Positions 44,801 through 56,800 of a DNA stretch of 64,000 bases are shown one piece after another. Within the stretch, counting starts at the first letter, position 1. Each line of letters begins with the position of its first letter. The notes below the pieces were generated by a model. The model saw only the letters and a program-made list of their open reading frames with translations. It was not told the DNA's origin and searched no databases. Position numbers and translations under genes: made by a program. The DNA comes from Aphelocoma coerulescens (lineage: Eukaryota > Chordata > Aves > Passeriformes > Corvidae). The stretch is taken from the NCBI RefSeq assembly GCF_041296385.1, contig NW_027184078.1:434001-498000 (forward strand). The letters run 5' to 3'.

Positions 44801-47800
44801 ATTCAATGGGGAGTTTTTCATAGGCAGCAAATCAATAGCTTTTCTGCATTCCTCATTTGCATTGTCTTGTGCCATTTGCAAAATTAAAGTTTCTTTTACA
44901 TTTACAATTACAATTTGGTTTTCTATCACATCCTGAAGGCAGTCCAAAAAGGCCATAAAAGTCTCATTAGGGTTCTGTTTAAGAGTTGTGTAGCTTTTCC
45001 CAGGAGCTGACATATTCGCCACCTTAAACAGAGCCTGCAGAGCATGGCACTGGGACTGCTCTAAGACCAAAGGGCTCTGGCAAGCCGGGAGCTGAGGTTC
45101 CTCCACAGGGGTGCAATCCCATTAATTGGGGTAAACCTGCACCAAACCAAGGATCAACTATAGGCAATCGCATATTATTTAAGGCAGTCTCCTCACAAGA
45201 AGCCCTCCACTCATTCTTAAACACCGTATACTGAACCAGCAGAGCAATTTAGCAATCTGCTTTAAATCAAAAGGAGTTAATTCTTCACTTGTTATGAATT
45301 TCAGCATTTTTGTCACAGCAGGGGACCCCAAACCGTAATTAGCAGCAAGCTGGTGTAGCTCAGATAGCACCTGCCATTTACATGGAACATGCTGATCAGG
45401 CACCTGGCCTCTGCCTCTAACAACTGGGAAAGCAGAGACTACAGGGTCTCGTGGCTCTTTTGAATCTGGTATTTGCCAAATAACTTCGAGTTGTTCTGCG
45501 GCTTCATAATCTTTATCAGATAAAGCTACCAGCCTAATCTCTCTCCAAAAAGCGGCAGGATCTTGTATTCTCCGAGTTACAGATACGGGTTGCAAAGTTA
45601 AAGTATCTTTATAAAGCAGGCTATCATTTTGAATCCCTGGCACAGATTGTTTTGCGCCTTGTACAAAAGGATTTAGTAGTAACAGACAGCAGGGGTGCAG
45701 CAGCAGGCAGTGGGGGTGCTGAGGGTGCAATTTCATTCCCACCCATTCCATCACTGTCACTCCACTTGGTGGGTGGTAAAGGTGGATCAAAGAGATTTGT
45801 GGGGACAGGAGGGGGAGAAGATGAGCGAAAAGCAGGATCTGAAAAGGGAAGAGGCAAAGCCCTCCGTGGCTTGGGTATTGGAAACTACGCAGGTTTTTCC
45901 ATGCCAGCCTGTGCCTCGCCAACCCCTCCCGCTGCAATGTTAACAGTCCTGCCAGCATTATCTGTCTCTGTCCTCTCTACTGTGCCAGCTGCTGCAGCAT
46001 CTTGTTCTTTTTTCAGTCTAAAACTAACCTACATGTCATCATAAATTCTTTAACAGTATCATTTCCACGGGAAGCAACGTCAAAAATATGCCATCCTACT
46101 GCTTCCCATGTTCATATGCTAAAAGCGTTGACACATGTAGTCTCAAATCATTGATTTTTGCACCACAGTAACAGTCTTTGCAATATCATCCTATCATAAT
46201 TTATGCCACGTCATTTTAACATCGACATCCATATATTAACTATTGATTTTTCCTCTTGGGATGTATTTGCTCCCATTCTGTTCCCAACGGGCTCACCTTT
46301 AAAAGGTTGCAGTTGATCCGGATCTTGGTAGCTCTCCCTGCTACTCTTCTCCCATTGGTCTCCGTCTCCCCTGATCTCCATGCAGGCCTCCTGCTCTCCA
46401 GGGACGTTCTTTGGATCACGTAATGGGGTCACCAGATGTCGCTTTGTCGAGGTGGACATAACAGCACACATTTGTTGTAATCCAAAGTCGTAAAAGTTTT
46501 TATTATCTCTACTGCTATTCTTATACCTCTTCACAATTGCAGTGGCTTATTGTTGGAGAATGGTTAGAGGATCAGGGACATGGATCATTGATAAAGGGTA
46601 CAAATCAATAACAGAACTGTACAAGCAAAGGCCTGCACAAGAAAAAGCCTCCATGAGAAAATGCCTGTGCTAGAAACAGGCCTGAGAACCAAAAGGGAGT
46701 TTTAAGGAGGTACAGTGCAGTGCTGATAAGATGTACTGACCATGAGAAGGGAGGAAGATCTTTGATCTCTCAAGTCAAGACATAAATAATAGAAGCTTGC
46801 CAAATGTAGTCTTTTATCTAACCCAATTATGTAGAAGTAAGAATGCACTTTTGTAAGTTTAAACTAATTAAAGAACTGATAAGCATGTACACTCAATACT
46901 ATATAAGTGCCTCTGTATTGCTAATAAACGAAGCTTGATTTATTCAATCACATTGATTGTCTGCATATCTTCCCCCACCGAAGTCAGCATTTGGCATCCG
47001 AGCAGAGACTGGCACGTTGTTTTCTTGACTAGGTGGGAGACCGAAGAGGCACCAATAGCAGTGATCGGAGGGCAGAAGATCAGCAGCTGCAGGCAAGCGT
47101 CTGATCCGTGCCTGGACTGACCTACAGAGGGGTCCGCCATTTTGGCTGACAAGGGCAAACCTGATAAAGGCTGCACAATTCCTGTTGACAGGGACAGTGG
47201 TAAGACGCAGATTGCAATAGGACACAGATATGGAAACAGAAGTGGCCCTTGATTTATTTTTACACTTTTTAGAAAAGCGGGGAGTTAAAGAAGTAAACCT
47301 TTGTAAGGAACTAGCTGATCCAAGATCGTTCAAAAAGAAAGCTATGGAAGCAAAAGCTCTCGGCTTAACCTGGAGAGCAGTAACTGGCACTCTCTCAGAG
47401 ATGAAAACAGAGAGGACAGTGGCCACGGCCGCCATAGAGGCTTTAGAGAGTGGCAGCTCCAGGTGTAGCAGCTCCGAGAAAGGAACAGATGGGGGTCTTA
47501 GAGAGCGACAGCCAGAGACCAGAGCGGAGTCCAGGGTAGCACGGTTCTTCGGGCTGGCCACGAGAAAACCGATTAAAGGCACAGCAGCACCCGTCCGCTC
47601 ACTGCAGGAGTTGCTGGACTCAGCAGGGCAGGAAGTTATCCTTCCGACGTCTGAGAGAGAAATGGCTGCGAACACGGAAGCAGAGCCTCCTGACTCAGGG
47701 GGCGGGGCACAGGCGGGCCAAGGAGACACAGGCAGTCCTGGTGCCCGGCCAAAAGTGGCAGAGCAAACGTGTGGTCCTAACTCCCAGCCAAAAGCAGCAG

Positions 47801-50800
47801 AGCGCAACCCCCCTCTGCCGAACAACGGAGTAATGTCCAGCAGCGACATAGCTTCTGTGGTTTCGTCACCTGCAGAGACAAAGCCAGCCAGGGCTGCCGG
47901 GGGTCAGCCCCAAGAGGGGGAGAAGCACCAAGAAGAAGCTAGCAAACATCAAGGTGACACACAAGACCCACTGTATGCACTCCAAGCCGACATGCTAACT
48001 GGAAGCAGAGCTTACGGGGTGACAGTAACACAGCTGATCATGCCCGTAGTCATTCAGCTGTCACAGACTCTTGCCCACAAAGCCTTCTTGTCAGTACCTG
48101 AAAAGAAGAAGTCTCCCTTATATGCAGCGGTCCGACAGGGGCTGTCAGAGCCATATGGTCAGTTCATCGACTGTTTGTCAGCAGCCTTAAAGGATGCACC
48201 TGAGCTCTCTGAGGAGCTCCAAGAGCAAATGTTCTGAACACTTGTCTTTGAAAATGCTAACAGGCAAACTAAGACAATTCTTGTCATGCTGCCCCAAGGA
48301 GCAGGAGTAGACGAGATGCTCATACGTACTACTCGTGCAGAACAGTTGTCTCAAACAGCTGCTTTTACTGCAACACTGCAGAATGTCCTGCAACAACAGG
48401 GACAAGTCATCGCTGCAGCACTGACCAGAGGGGTGCCCAGCAAGTGGTGCCATGCTATGCATACAAGACCCCGAAGCGAGAAGGCGCAGTCAGCATCAGC
48501 TCCTGAGGAAAGTGACGCCACTACTTCAACAGCTGGAACTCTGAGACCTCCATCCCGAGAAGCCTTGGGGGAGGCTGCAGACGTGGCTGAGTGAGGGAGC
48601 TGAGGACTTGCCAGATCCACCACTCTCCGTAGCAGGAGAAATAACGAGACCCTGGGGCGAATGTAACAGCTGCCCTAGGTGGTTGCTAGTGACTTGTGGT
48701 GGGTGTCGGGGAACCCTCTCCAAAGACAAAACTAAGAAGGAAAGTTGCATAAATTTTTGAGTATAGCACCAAACACAGAGGTAGAGTGAGAAATTGTTTT
48801 TTGACTGTCTTGAGACAAGAGCATTAGCGGACATTTTCAATCAGCTGTCCACCCATTTAGATCGAGTGAAGGCAGTCCATTTGGCTAGCATTTATGTTTT
48901 TACCTGGTGCTTCAGCAGCCAGGGCTTACACTATTTGGCATAAACTTGCTTGCTGGGAGAGGGATAAGTTAAACATAACTTCGCAGATGCTTGATGAGTT
49001 AAGTGTAGATGTTACTAGTGTTAGACATGCAATATTACAAAATCAAGCAGCCATTGATTTTCTACTATTAGCTCACGGCCACGGCTGTGAAAAGTTTCAA
49101 AGTATGTGCTGTATAAATTTTTCTGACCACTCTGTCCTAATTTATAAGCAGATAAGTGAGTTACATTAATTAACTACACAATTGCAGAAAGAAGATGGTC
49201 TCAGCTTAGAAGGATGGTTAAAGTCACTAGGTTTAGGACCATGGCTAGTTTCACTCATGCAGCATTTGATTACTGTAGGACTAGTAATATTATTAATAAT
49301 AGTGTGCTTACCTTGTCTATGCCAATGCTTGCAAAAGATGATATACAAAGTTACTACATCTGTAGCCAATCAAGTATTGCTTTTACAAAAAGAAAAAAGG
49401 GGAGTTGTTGGAGAATGGTTAGAGGATCAGGGACATGGATCATTGATAAAGGGTACAAATCAATAACAGAACTGTACAAGCAAAGGCCTGCACAAGAAAA
49501 AGCCTCCATGAGAAAATGCCTGTGCTAGAAACAGGCCTGAGAACCAAAAGGGAGTTTTAAGGAGGTACAGTGCAGTGCTGATAAGATGTACTGACCATGA
49601 GAAGGGAGGAAGATCTTTGATCTCTCAAGTCAAGACATAAATAATAGAAGCTTGCCAAATGTAGTCTTTTATCTAACCCAATTATGTAGAAGTAAGAATG
49701 CACTTTTGTAAGTTTAAACTAATTAAAGAACTGATAAGCATGTACACTCAATACTATATAAGTGCCTCTGTATTGCTAATAAACGAAGCTTGCTTTATCA
49801 ATCACATTGATTGTCTGCATATCTTCCCCCGCTGAAGTCAGCAGCTTATTAAGATTGGCTGCTTAGCAAACAATGACAAAACTTTCTAACAATGACCATT
49901 CAAGCATTAAAACAATCAGCTATACAAGCAAAGATATTGTTGTTACATATAATCCACAGGTTCTTCCTTGTACACACTTACCGTCCCAAAACAAGAACAT
50001 CCTCTCCTTGTGTCCAGAACATCTTCTCTCATTGATTATCTTCTTGGCTTTCTCTGTGGGTTTCACTGAAGCTGCAGAATTTCACTGTAAAATTCTCACG
50101 GGTAAATTCGGACCGATTTCAGGTCTGACTCAGTGAGGCTCCCAGGCCACCTGTCAGCCTCACCAGGCACCTTCTGCCAGAGGTTCCAGGAAAGACCATT
50201 GTTCCTGGCTGCAGAATAGAGCATGTTCTTTACTACTGGTCCTGTCCTGACTGAGCCAAGGGCTACCATGTGAGCAATCTCCTGCTTGATCTGGGCAAAG
50301 GCTTGTTGCTGTTCAGGGCCTCAGTGGAAATTGCTCTTCTTGCCAGTAACCAGCTAGAGAGGGCTCAAAATCTGGTTGTACTTGGGAATATGCATTCTCC
50401 AGAAACCTATGGCACCTAGGAAAGCTTGTGTTTCCTTCTTGTTGGTCGGTGGAGACATTGCTGTGATCTTATTGATGACCTCGGTGGTATCTGGTGCTGC
50501 CCATCTTGCCACTTTACTCCCAGGAATTGAATCTCTTGAGCAGGTCCCTTCACTTTGCTCTTCTTGATGGCAAAACCAGCTTCTGGGAGAATGTGGATGA
50601 TTTTTTTCTCTTTTCTCAAATACTTTTGTTGCCATGTTCCTCTACACAGTGATGTCATTTATGTACTGCAGATGCTCTGGAGCTTCACTCTTTTCCAGTG
50701 CAGTCTGGATTAGTCCATGGCAGATGGTGGGACTGTGCTTCCACCCCTGGGGCAGTCGGTTCCAGGTGTACTGCATGCCCCGTCAGGTGAAGGCAAACTG

Positions 50801-53800
50801 AGGCCTGCACTCTGCTGCCAGAGGAATGGAGAAAAATGCATTAGCAATGTCAATAGTGGCATACCGCTTCACTGCTTTGGACTCCAGCTCATACTGAAGC
50901 TCCAACATGTCCGGCAGAGCAGCGCTCAGTGGTGGAGTCACTTCATTCAAGGCACGATAGTCCACAGTCAATCTCCATTCCCCGTCAGACTTGTGCACAG
51001 GCCAGATGGGGCTGTTGAAGGGTGAGTGGGTCTTGCTGACCACCCCTTGGCCCTCCAGCTCACAGATCATCTTGTGGGTGGGAATCACAGCATCTTGATT
51101 TGTCCGATACTGCTGGCAGTGCACTGTCGAGGTGAGAATCGGTACTCGATTTTCTTCCACCCTCAGGAGTCCTACTGCAGAGGGATTTTCTGACAGTCCA
51201 GACAAGGTGTTCAGTCGCCTAATGCCTTCTGTCTTCACAGCAGCTATCCCAAATGCCCACTTGAGACCCTTTGGGTCTTTGAAATACCTGCTCCTGAGGA
51301 AATCTATGCCCAGAATACACAGGGCCTCTGGACCAGTCACAGCTGGATGTTTCTTCCACTCCTTCCCAGTCAAGCTCAACTCAGCTTCCAACAGGGTCAA
51401 CTTCTGCAATCCCCTTGTCACCCCAGCAACAGAAACAGATTCTGGATCCACATGTCTCAATAGGATTAAAGTGCACTGTGCACCAGTATCGACCAAAGCC
51501 TCATATTTCTCTGGTTCTGATGTGCCAGGCCATCAGATCTACACAGTCCAAAAGACCTGACTTTCCCATGTCTCTACCTGGCTAGAGGTAGGGCCCCTCT
51601 AGTCTCGGCTACCATTCACTCCCCGGGTGTAAATTCTGGAGGTTCCTTCCAGGGAATCAGACATATCATCCTCGCTTCTTTTATACCTGGCAGCTCAGCT
51701 GGAAGCTGAGGCTACATTCACTTTGGCAAAACTCCTTCTGTTGGTGTTTTCCTCCTTGAGCAGATACACCTGTGCTGCCAGAACAGAAGATGGCTTTCTA
51801 TCCCACCTACTTATATCTTCCCCATGCTCACGCAAGAAGAATCACAGGTCAGCTTGTGGGCTGTACCTCCTCTCCTTGGCTGGGGGACGTTGGGCTCTGA
51901 TGTTGGGCCCTCTGGTGTGCACTGGTGCCACATGGGAACTGCTCTCCCTCATCTCCTTCCTCATCTCCTCTCTCATCTCTCATCTCCTCCCTCATCTCCT
52001 CCCTCATCTCCTCTTTGAGACTCTTAACCACAGCAGAGAAGTGAGCCTGCATGAGGCTATGGACTATGCTCTCAAAATTCCTGAATTTTCTGGCTACAGA
52101 ACCCACTGTCTCACGGTTGTCTTTGACATTCATTGTTGCCATGAAGCTGGAGTATTGGGATGACCTTAGATGTGCCAGATACCACAATATTTGTGCTGTG
52201 CACCTGACCTTATCAGGGTTGTTATCATGTTTCTGTCCCTTCCAAACAGTATCTCTAATACTGCCATTTTTCTCATGCGTTGGATCCCTTCCTTAGTGGT
52301 TTTCCAGAGCATTCTATGATGGTGCTCCTGCAATCTGTCTCTGTGAACAAACCTCTCTTACACTTATTAAAAGCTGCTCCCAGAGGGGAAGAGGCCCTGG
52401 TTCCCTCATGAACACCCGATCAATACCCACATCCTGGGTCAAGGATCCCAAATACCTTGCTTCACCACTATCCAGTTGCACCCATAAGGTTCCAAACACA
52501 AGTCAACCAAGTCAAAAAAGCCTCATGCCCCCACCACACTATGTCTTTTTGCAGATTCCGGAGACTGTCATGTGACAGGGACTCGGTGATCATTTCAGGC
52601 TCCAGCTCCTCCCCTGGTTGTGAGGGCCCTGGTACCTCATCATCATTAACTGGTCGTACTGATTTGGTTTTATACTTCTTCCTCTGCACAGGGGCGACTG
52701 CTGCTGGCTGTAGCTGCCCTTGTGGTTCAGCTGGAACCTGGACGGTTGTAACATCTGTGGGTTCCACTGCTGCACCATCAGACTTTCCCTCTTTGAGGCA
52801 GCAAGAGAGTTTCCTACCAGCTGGGGAAGAGTATTCCCTAAGCACCCAGCCTATCTCCTCCCATACCCCCATCCAATCGGTGTGGTACATTTCTAAGGTG
52901 GGCTGTTGAGCAGTGATGGGCTGTTGGGCAGTGTCAGGCTGTCGTTGGGCAGTGTCCCTGGCCCCTGTGGCATGCTACTGGACATCATCCTGTTTGGAAA
53001 ATAACAGTATGAAAAGCCAGTTTCCATAAAGGAGACAGAATAGTCCTGCAACTTTATTTGGACAAAGGGAGGAAATCCAGCAGGGCACATGCCCACAGGG
53101 TTTTCCCTCTCCAGGTTTTGAAGGGCACAGCCTCCTTTTATCCTAAAACTCCCAGCAGCATGTTACCCTCTTCCTTTCCTCATTGGCTGAGGTACCAGGA
53201 AGGTACAGCCCTCCTGAACCGCCTACCACATATTGTCCCTTGAACCTGTCATTTTACCCCAAAGTTCAGAAGTTCAGGCTTGTGCAGACCCACTTGTCTG
53301 TTTCAGGAGCCAAAAGCTGTCTGGGCTCTGCAACAAACCTGCTGCCCAAAGTTAGTAGAGACATTAATACCAATTTCAAAGACGTTAACACCCATACCTT
53401 CACCCATCAAATTATTTGTAAAGACATTAGCACACATCTTTCCTCTCAATCCCTACCCCAGTCTCTGGGGTAGATGTCAGGATGTTTACCCAAGGCAAAC
53501 TCACCTTGTCGCTAAATGCTAAAGAGAATATAACTAGGTATATCAGCAACACCAGCCATTGTACAATATGGTTAGCACCTAGAGAAAATTTGGACCCTTC
53601 AAAAGCTGTTGGGGTAGGCCCAAAGAAGTGGGAGAATGACTGGGAGAAAACTTCCCCATGTTCCTTCCTCACAATGGGTACCATCATTAAGGAAATCCCA
53701 AAGACATCAAAGACACAAACCCATCCCATACTGTAGCTCTTTCTCAGCCAAAGGGAATCTGGCATTTATGGCAGATGGAGTGTGGGATGACAGACAGACC

Positions 53801-56800
53801 ATTGGAAAGGTTGTGTGAAAGACTGACAGAAACTGGCAGGAAACTCTGGGTTAAGCAAGAGCTGTGAATCCAAGGAAGAGCTGCTTTCATGCCAACTTCT
53901 CCCACTAACAAACTCTCTTGCCTTTAAGGTACTGGGGAAGTGTTCATTGACGTTCTGGGCTACCGGGAGCAAGGGCTCGAGCTTGGCTGCAGATCACAGG
54001 GATGGCTCCCCAAACCTACTGTCCAGTGGGTTACTGAGGATGGACAGAGGCTTTCAGCAGACACTGAAATACACCAGGACAATGGGAAACTCTTCAGTGT
54101 GCAGAGTCGAGTCACAGTTACAGGAGAGCAAGTGGGAAAAGTCACCTGTCAAATCCTGAACCCTCTGCTGCAGGTGGAGAAGAAAACTACTTTGAGTCTC
54201 TCAGGTGAGTCCCATCATCCTGAGAAGTCTTTGCTGGAGGTTCATGGTCTCAGGAGCCCTGTGAGGCCCTTCCCAGTGCCAGGGAAGGCGACAGCTCTCC
54301 AGTCCAGCCAGACCCATCCCAGAGCATCACGACACACTGCAGGCAGGACGGGCTGCAGTGAGAAATGAGCAGGGTCCCTCCTGCCCCACAGGCTGTGCAC
54401 ATCCCGAGGGAAGGCAGGCCCTGCCCACCCATGGAGGACTGGGACTATTTCTGCATTCATCTCCACAGGAGGTGTTTGGGTGGGTACTCAGATTTGGGGG
54501 AAATTTTGAATATTGCCAGATGACACTCATATATTTTCTTTTCAAAGGTGATGCTTTTCCACGTGTGTCTCCAGGGCTCCCTGCCTTCTGGACTGTATTC
54601 ACTTTATTCCTTCTTACATTGGCTGCTGCTGTTGTTCTGGTGTATCGAGGTAAGGACTCTTGGTTCTCAGGACCTCAGAACCCTGGAGGTTTTCATAAGT
54701 GAGGCTGTGGGAGGTCAATCTCTGTGGAAAAGTTCTCTGAAGAACCTGCTCTGGCAGAGGCTGTTCCTTGTTCTTGGTAGAAAGGTGGCTCTGAACAGAT
54801 GGCTCAGGTGAAGTGGCTGAGGGTTTTACACATCACTTCTGGATTTTTATTTCCCACATTGACCACAAAGGAGCATTTCTCAGCCTTTTTTTTTTTTTTT
54901 TTTTTTTTTTGACTGGTCTGATAAGTAGAATGAAATATCAAACAGAGTCTCCCTCTGGACCACAGAAGTACTGCACCTGCCTTACCCTGAGCTCTTCTGC
55001 AAGTAGAAGCTTTCCATGTGCTCATCAGTCACCTAGAGGCAGAAGGGTGATGCCTCCATGTGCAAATGAGAGCTTGGGTGGATCCTGGTGTTTACAGGCA
55101 AGAGGAGGAAGGAGGATGGGATTGGGGAACTTTTCCTGGAATGAATTGAAAGGATGCCAGTGGTGCCTCCCACCTTGGCAAGGGCCTCTCCAGAGATCTC
55201 TGTCTCTGCAGCCATGGCTGGGGACAGGTCCCCCTTCCCCAGTCCAGTGCCAGCTGTTCCAGCTCTGTGGTGTCTGAGGGCACAGCCATGCTCAGCCCTT
55301 TCTGGTGGGCTTTTGTGGACATGGTTTTCCTTCCTGGCTGGGAGCTGGAGCAGGGCCCTGCCAAGCCTGGAGAACCTGTGGCAGAGTGTCATGGCCAAGG
55401 GCCCAAAGCAGCCCCAGGAAACCATTGCTCACGGCAAGGCAGGACTGAGCCTTCCCTAACAGCTCTCCTGAGCTCACACCACTCACAGCTTCTGAGATCT
55501 GTGCATGGAGCTTCACCTCGATCTGGAGAGGTCCCCAAGGGCTGACAAATGCCCAGGGAAGGACCACCATAAGCACACAGGGGAAGGAAGAAGTGCAGCT
55601 GACGAAGCCATGGCAGATGGGGCTGTGGCAGACACCTCTGGGCATTGGCAGAGCCCACCTGACCAGGCTGTGTTGGTGACCTTGGCAGAGACTCCTGGTG
55701 GCATTTGGACTGTTCTTATACCAGGTTCAGACTGGAGTATCTCTCACCTGGCTGTGGGGTTCCTCTCTGCAGCACCACTGGGAGATACAAACCTGACCTC
55801 TCTGGTGCCAGGAGTGTTCAGCACCCATTTGGTTGAAGCCCTGAGCCCTCAGCTTGGTCCTCAGAGCAGACTCTGCTCTCAGCAGGAGACCCCACTACAC
55901 ACCTCCTGTGCTCCTTCCCACCCTGAGCAGCTTTGCCATGTGCTGACAGAGGCAAAACCAAAGTTCTAAGTCAAGCCTGAAGAACCCAACTGACTTGTTA
56001 AGGAAATCCCAGGCATGAAGGAGAGCTGTCAGGGAAGGTTCTGGGAGAAGGGCAGGAGCAGAACAATCCCTGTGTGGGGTGTCAGGAGGAGAAGGGGCAG
56101 AGTGAGGCCCAAGCAACCTCCCTGTGAAAGCCTATGTGGTGCTGCCCTTGAATTCTGTGGCAGCCAAGGCCCCTTTCAAGGCATAGCAGAGCATCAGAGC
56201 AGTGGGATACATTGATCAACAACCTCCAGCACTGCTGTCAGGCTCTTGGTTCACAGGATTTTATGTTTCTTGGGCTACTGAGTAACATGCTCTGCCTCAA
56301 AACATTTTCAGTGTGTTCTCATAAATGCAGTGGGAAAGATTTAGTTAAATTTCCTTTTACTGTTTTTTTTTCCATATGACTGTAATGGCCAGAACCTGAG
56401 TGCAAGAAGTGCCATGTCCAAGAAAAAAAGAAAGTCCATGGAACCCAGAGTAAGACAACTGGATCCCATTGCTCTTGGCTGTGGCCATCTTTGGGAACCT
56501 CTGGGATGGGATGTGTCACTGCAGAGAAGCAAGGCCAGTTGAGGTCTCTCCCGAGACCACGTTACCTGCAGAACTCCTTCCAGTGCACGGAAGGAGGCCT
56601 GGCCTTTGGGGTGACTTTGGTCAGAGGGACGTCCCTCTTTGAGGAGAGACGTGTCCTCCTCTAGCATGTGCCTGGTAGAGGAAAGCTTTCAAAGGCACAG
56701 CCCCTCACTTCTTGGGTTCCTTCTCCTTTCTTTAAGCACTAAAGCAGGAGTTCCTCAGAGGTTGGTATTGGAACTAGTGCTGTTTAATATCTTTGTTGGC

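Larger units (their letters stand above)
46545..49849 (+). mobile_element. Young deleted provirus: LTR-gag-(env TM)-LTR
   Basis: LTRs 46551-46989 (439 bp) and 49406-49843 (438 bp), TGTTGGAG...GTCAGCA, flanked by GCTTAT at 46545-46550 and 49844-49849. By eye the LTRs differ by about three substitutions and one 1-bp indel, so the insertion is recent compared with its neighbours. The interior holds gag with a single in-frame stop and an env TM remnant. Nucleocapsid, protease, pol and env SU are missing. Primer region TGGCATCCGAGCAGAG, tRNA not assigned. Purine tract AAAAAAGGGGAG before the 3' LTR. Confidence 0.92.
38443..50165 (-). mobile_element. Class II ERV with gag, dUTPase, pro, pol, env; host to nested insertions
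   Basis: LTRs at 38443-38872 (3' on minus) and 46437-46550 plus 49850-50165 (5', split). The primer site after the 5' LTR reads TGGTGACCCCATTACGTGAT, close to the tRNA-Trp type used by avian alpharetroviruses. The purine tract AAAAAAAAAAGGGGGGACC precedes the 3' LTR. On minus the order is gag, dUTPase, protease, RT, RNase H, integrase, env. It interrupts an ERVL pol. Inside it lie a plus-strand provirus (46551-49843, in the 5' LTR) and an F1 LTR (43311-44206, in dUTPase). Genes are broken by stops and frameshifts. I could not find a clean target duplication. Confidence 0.88.

Noticed and set aside
38437..50171. Target duplication for the class II ERV
   Set aside because: Flanks GGCCTG and GGCACC match at only three of six positions, so I do not claim a duplication.
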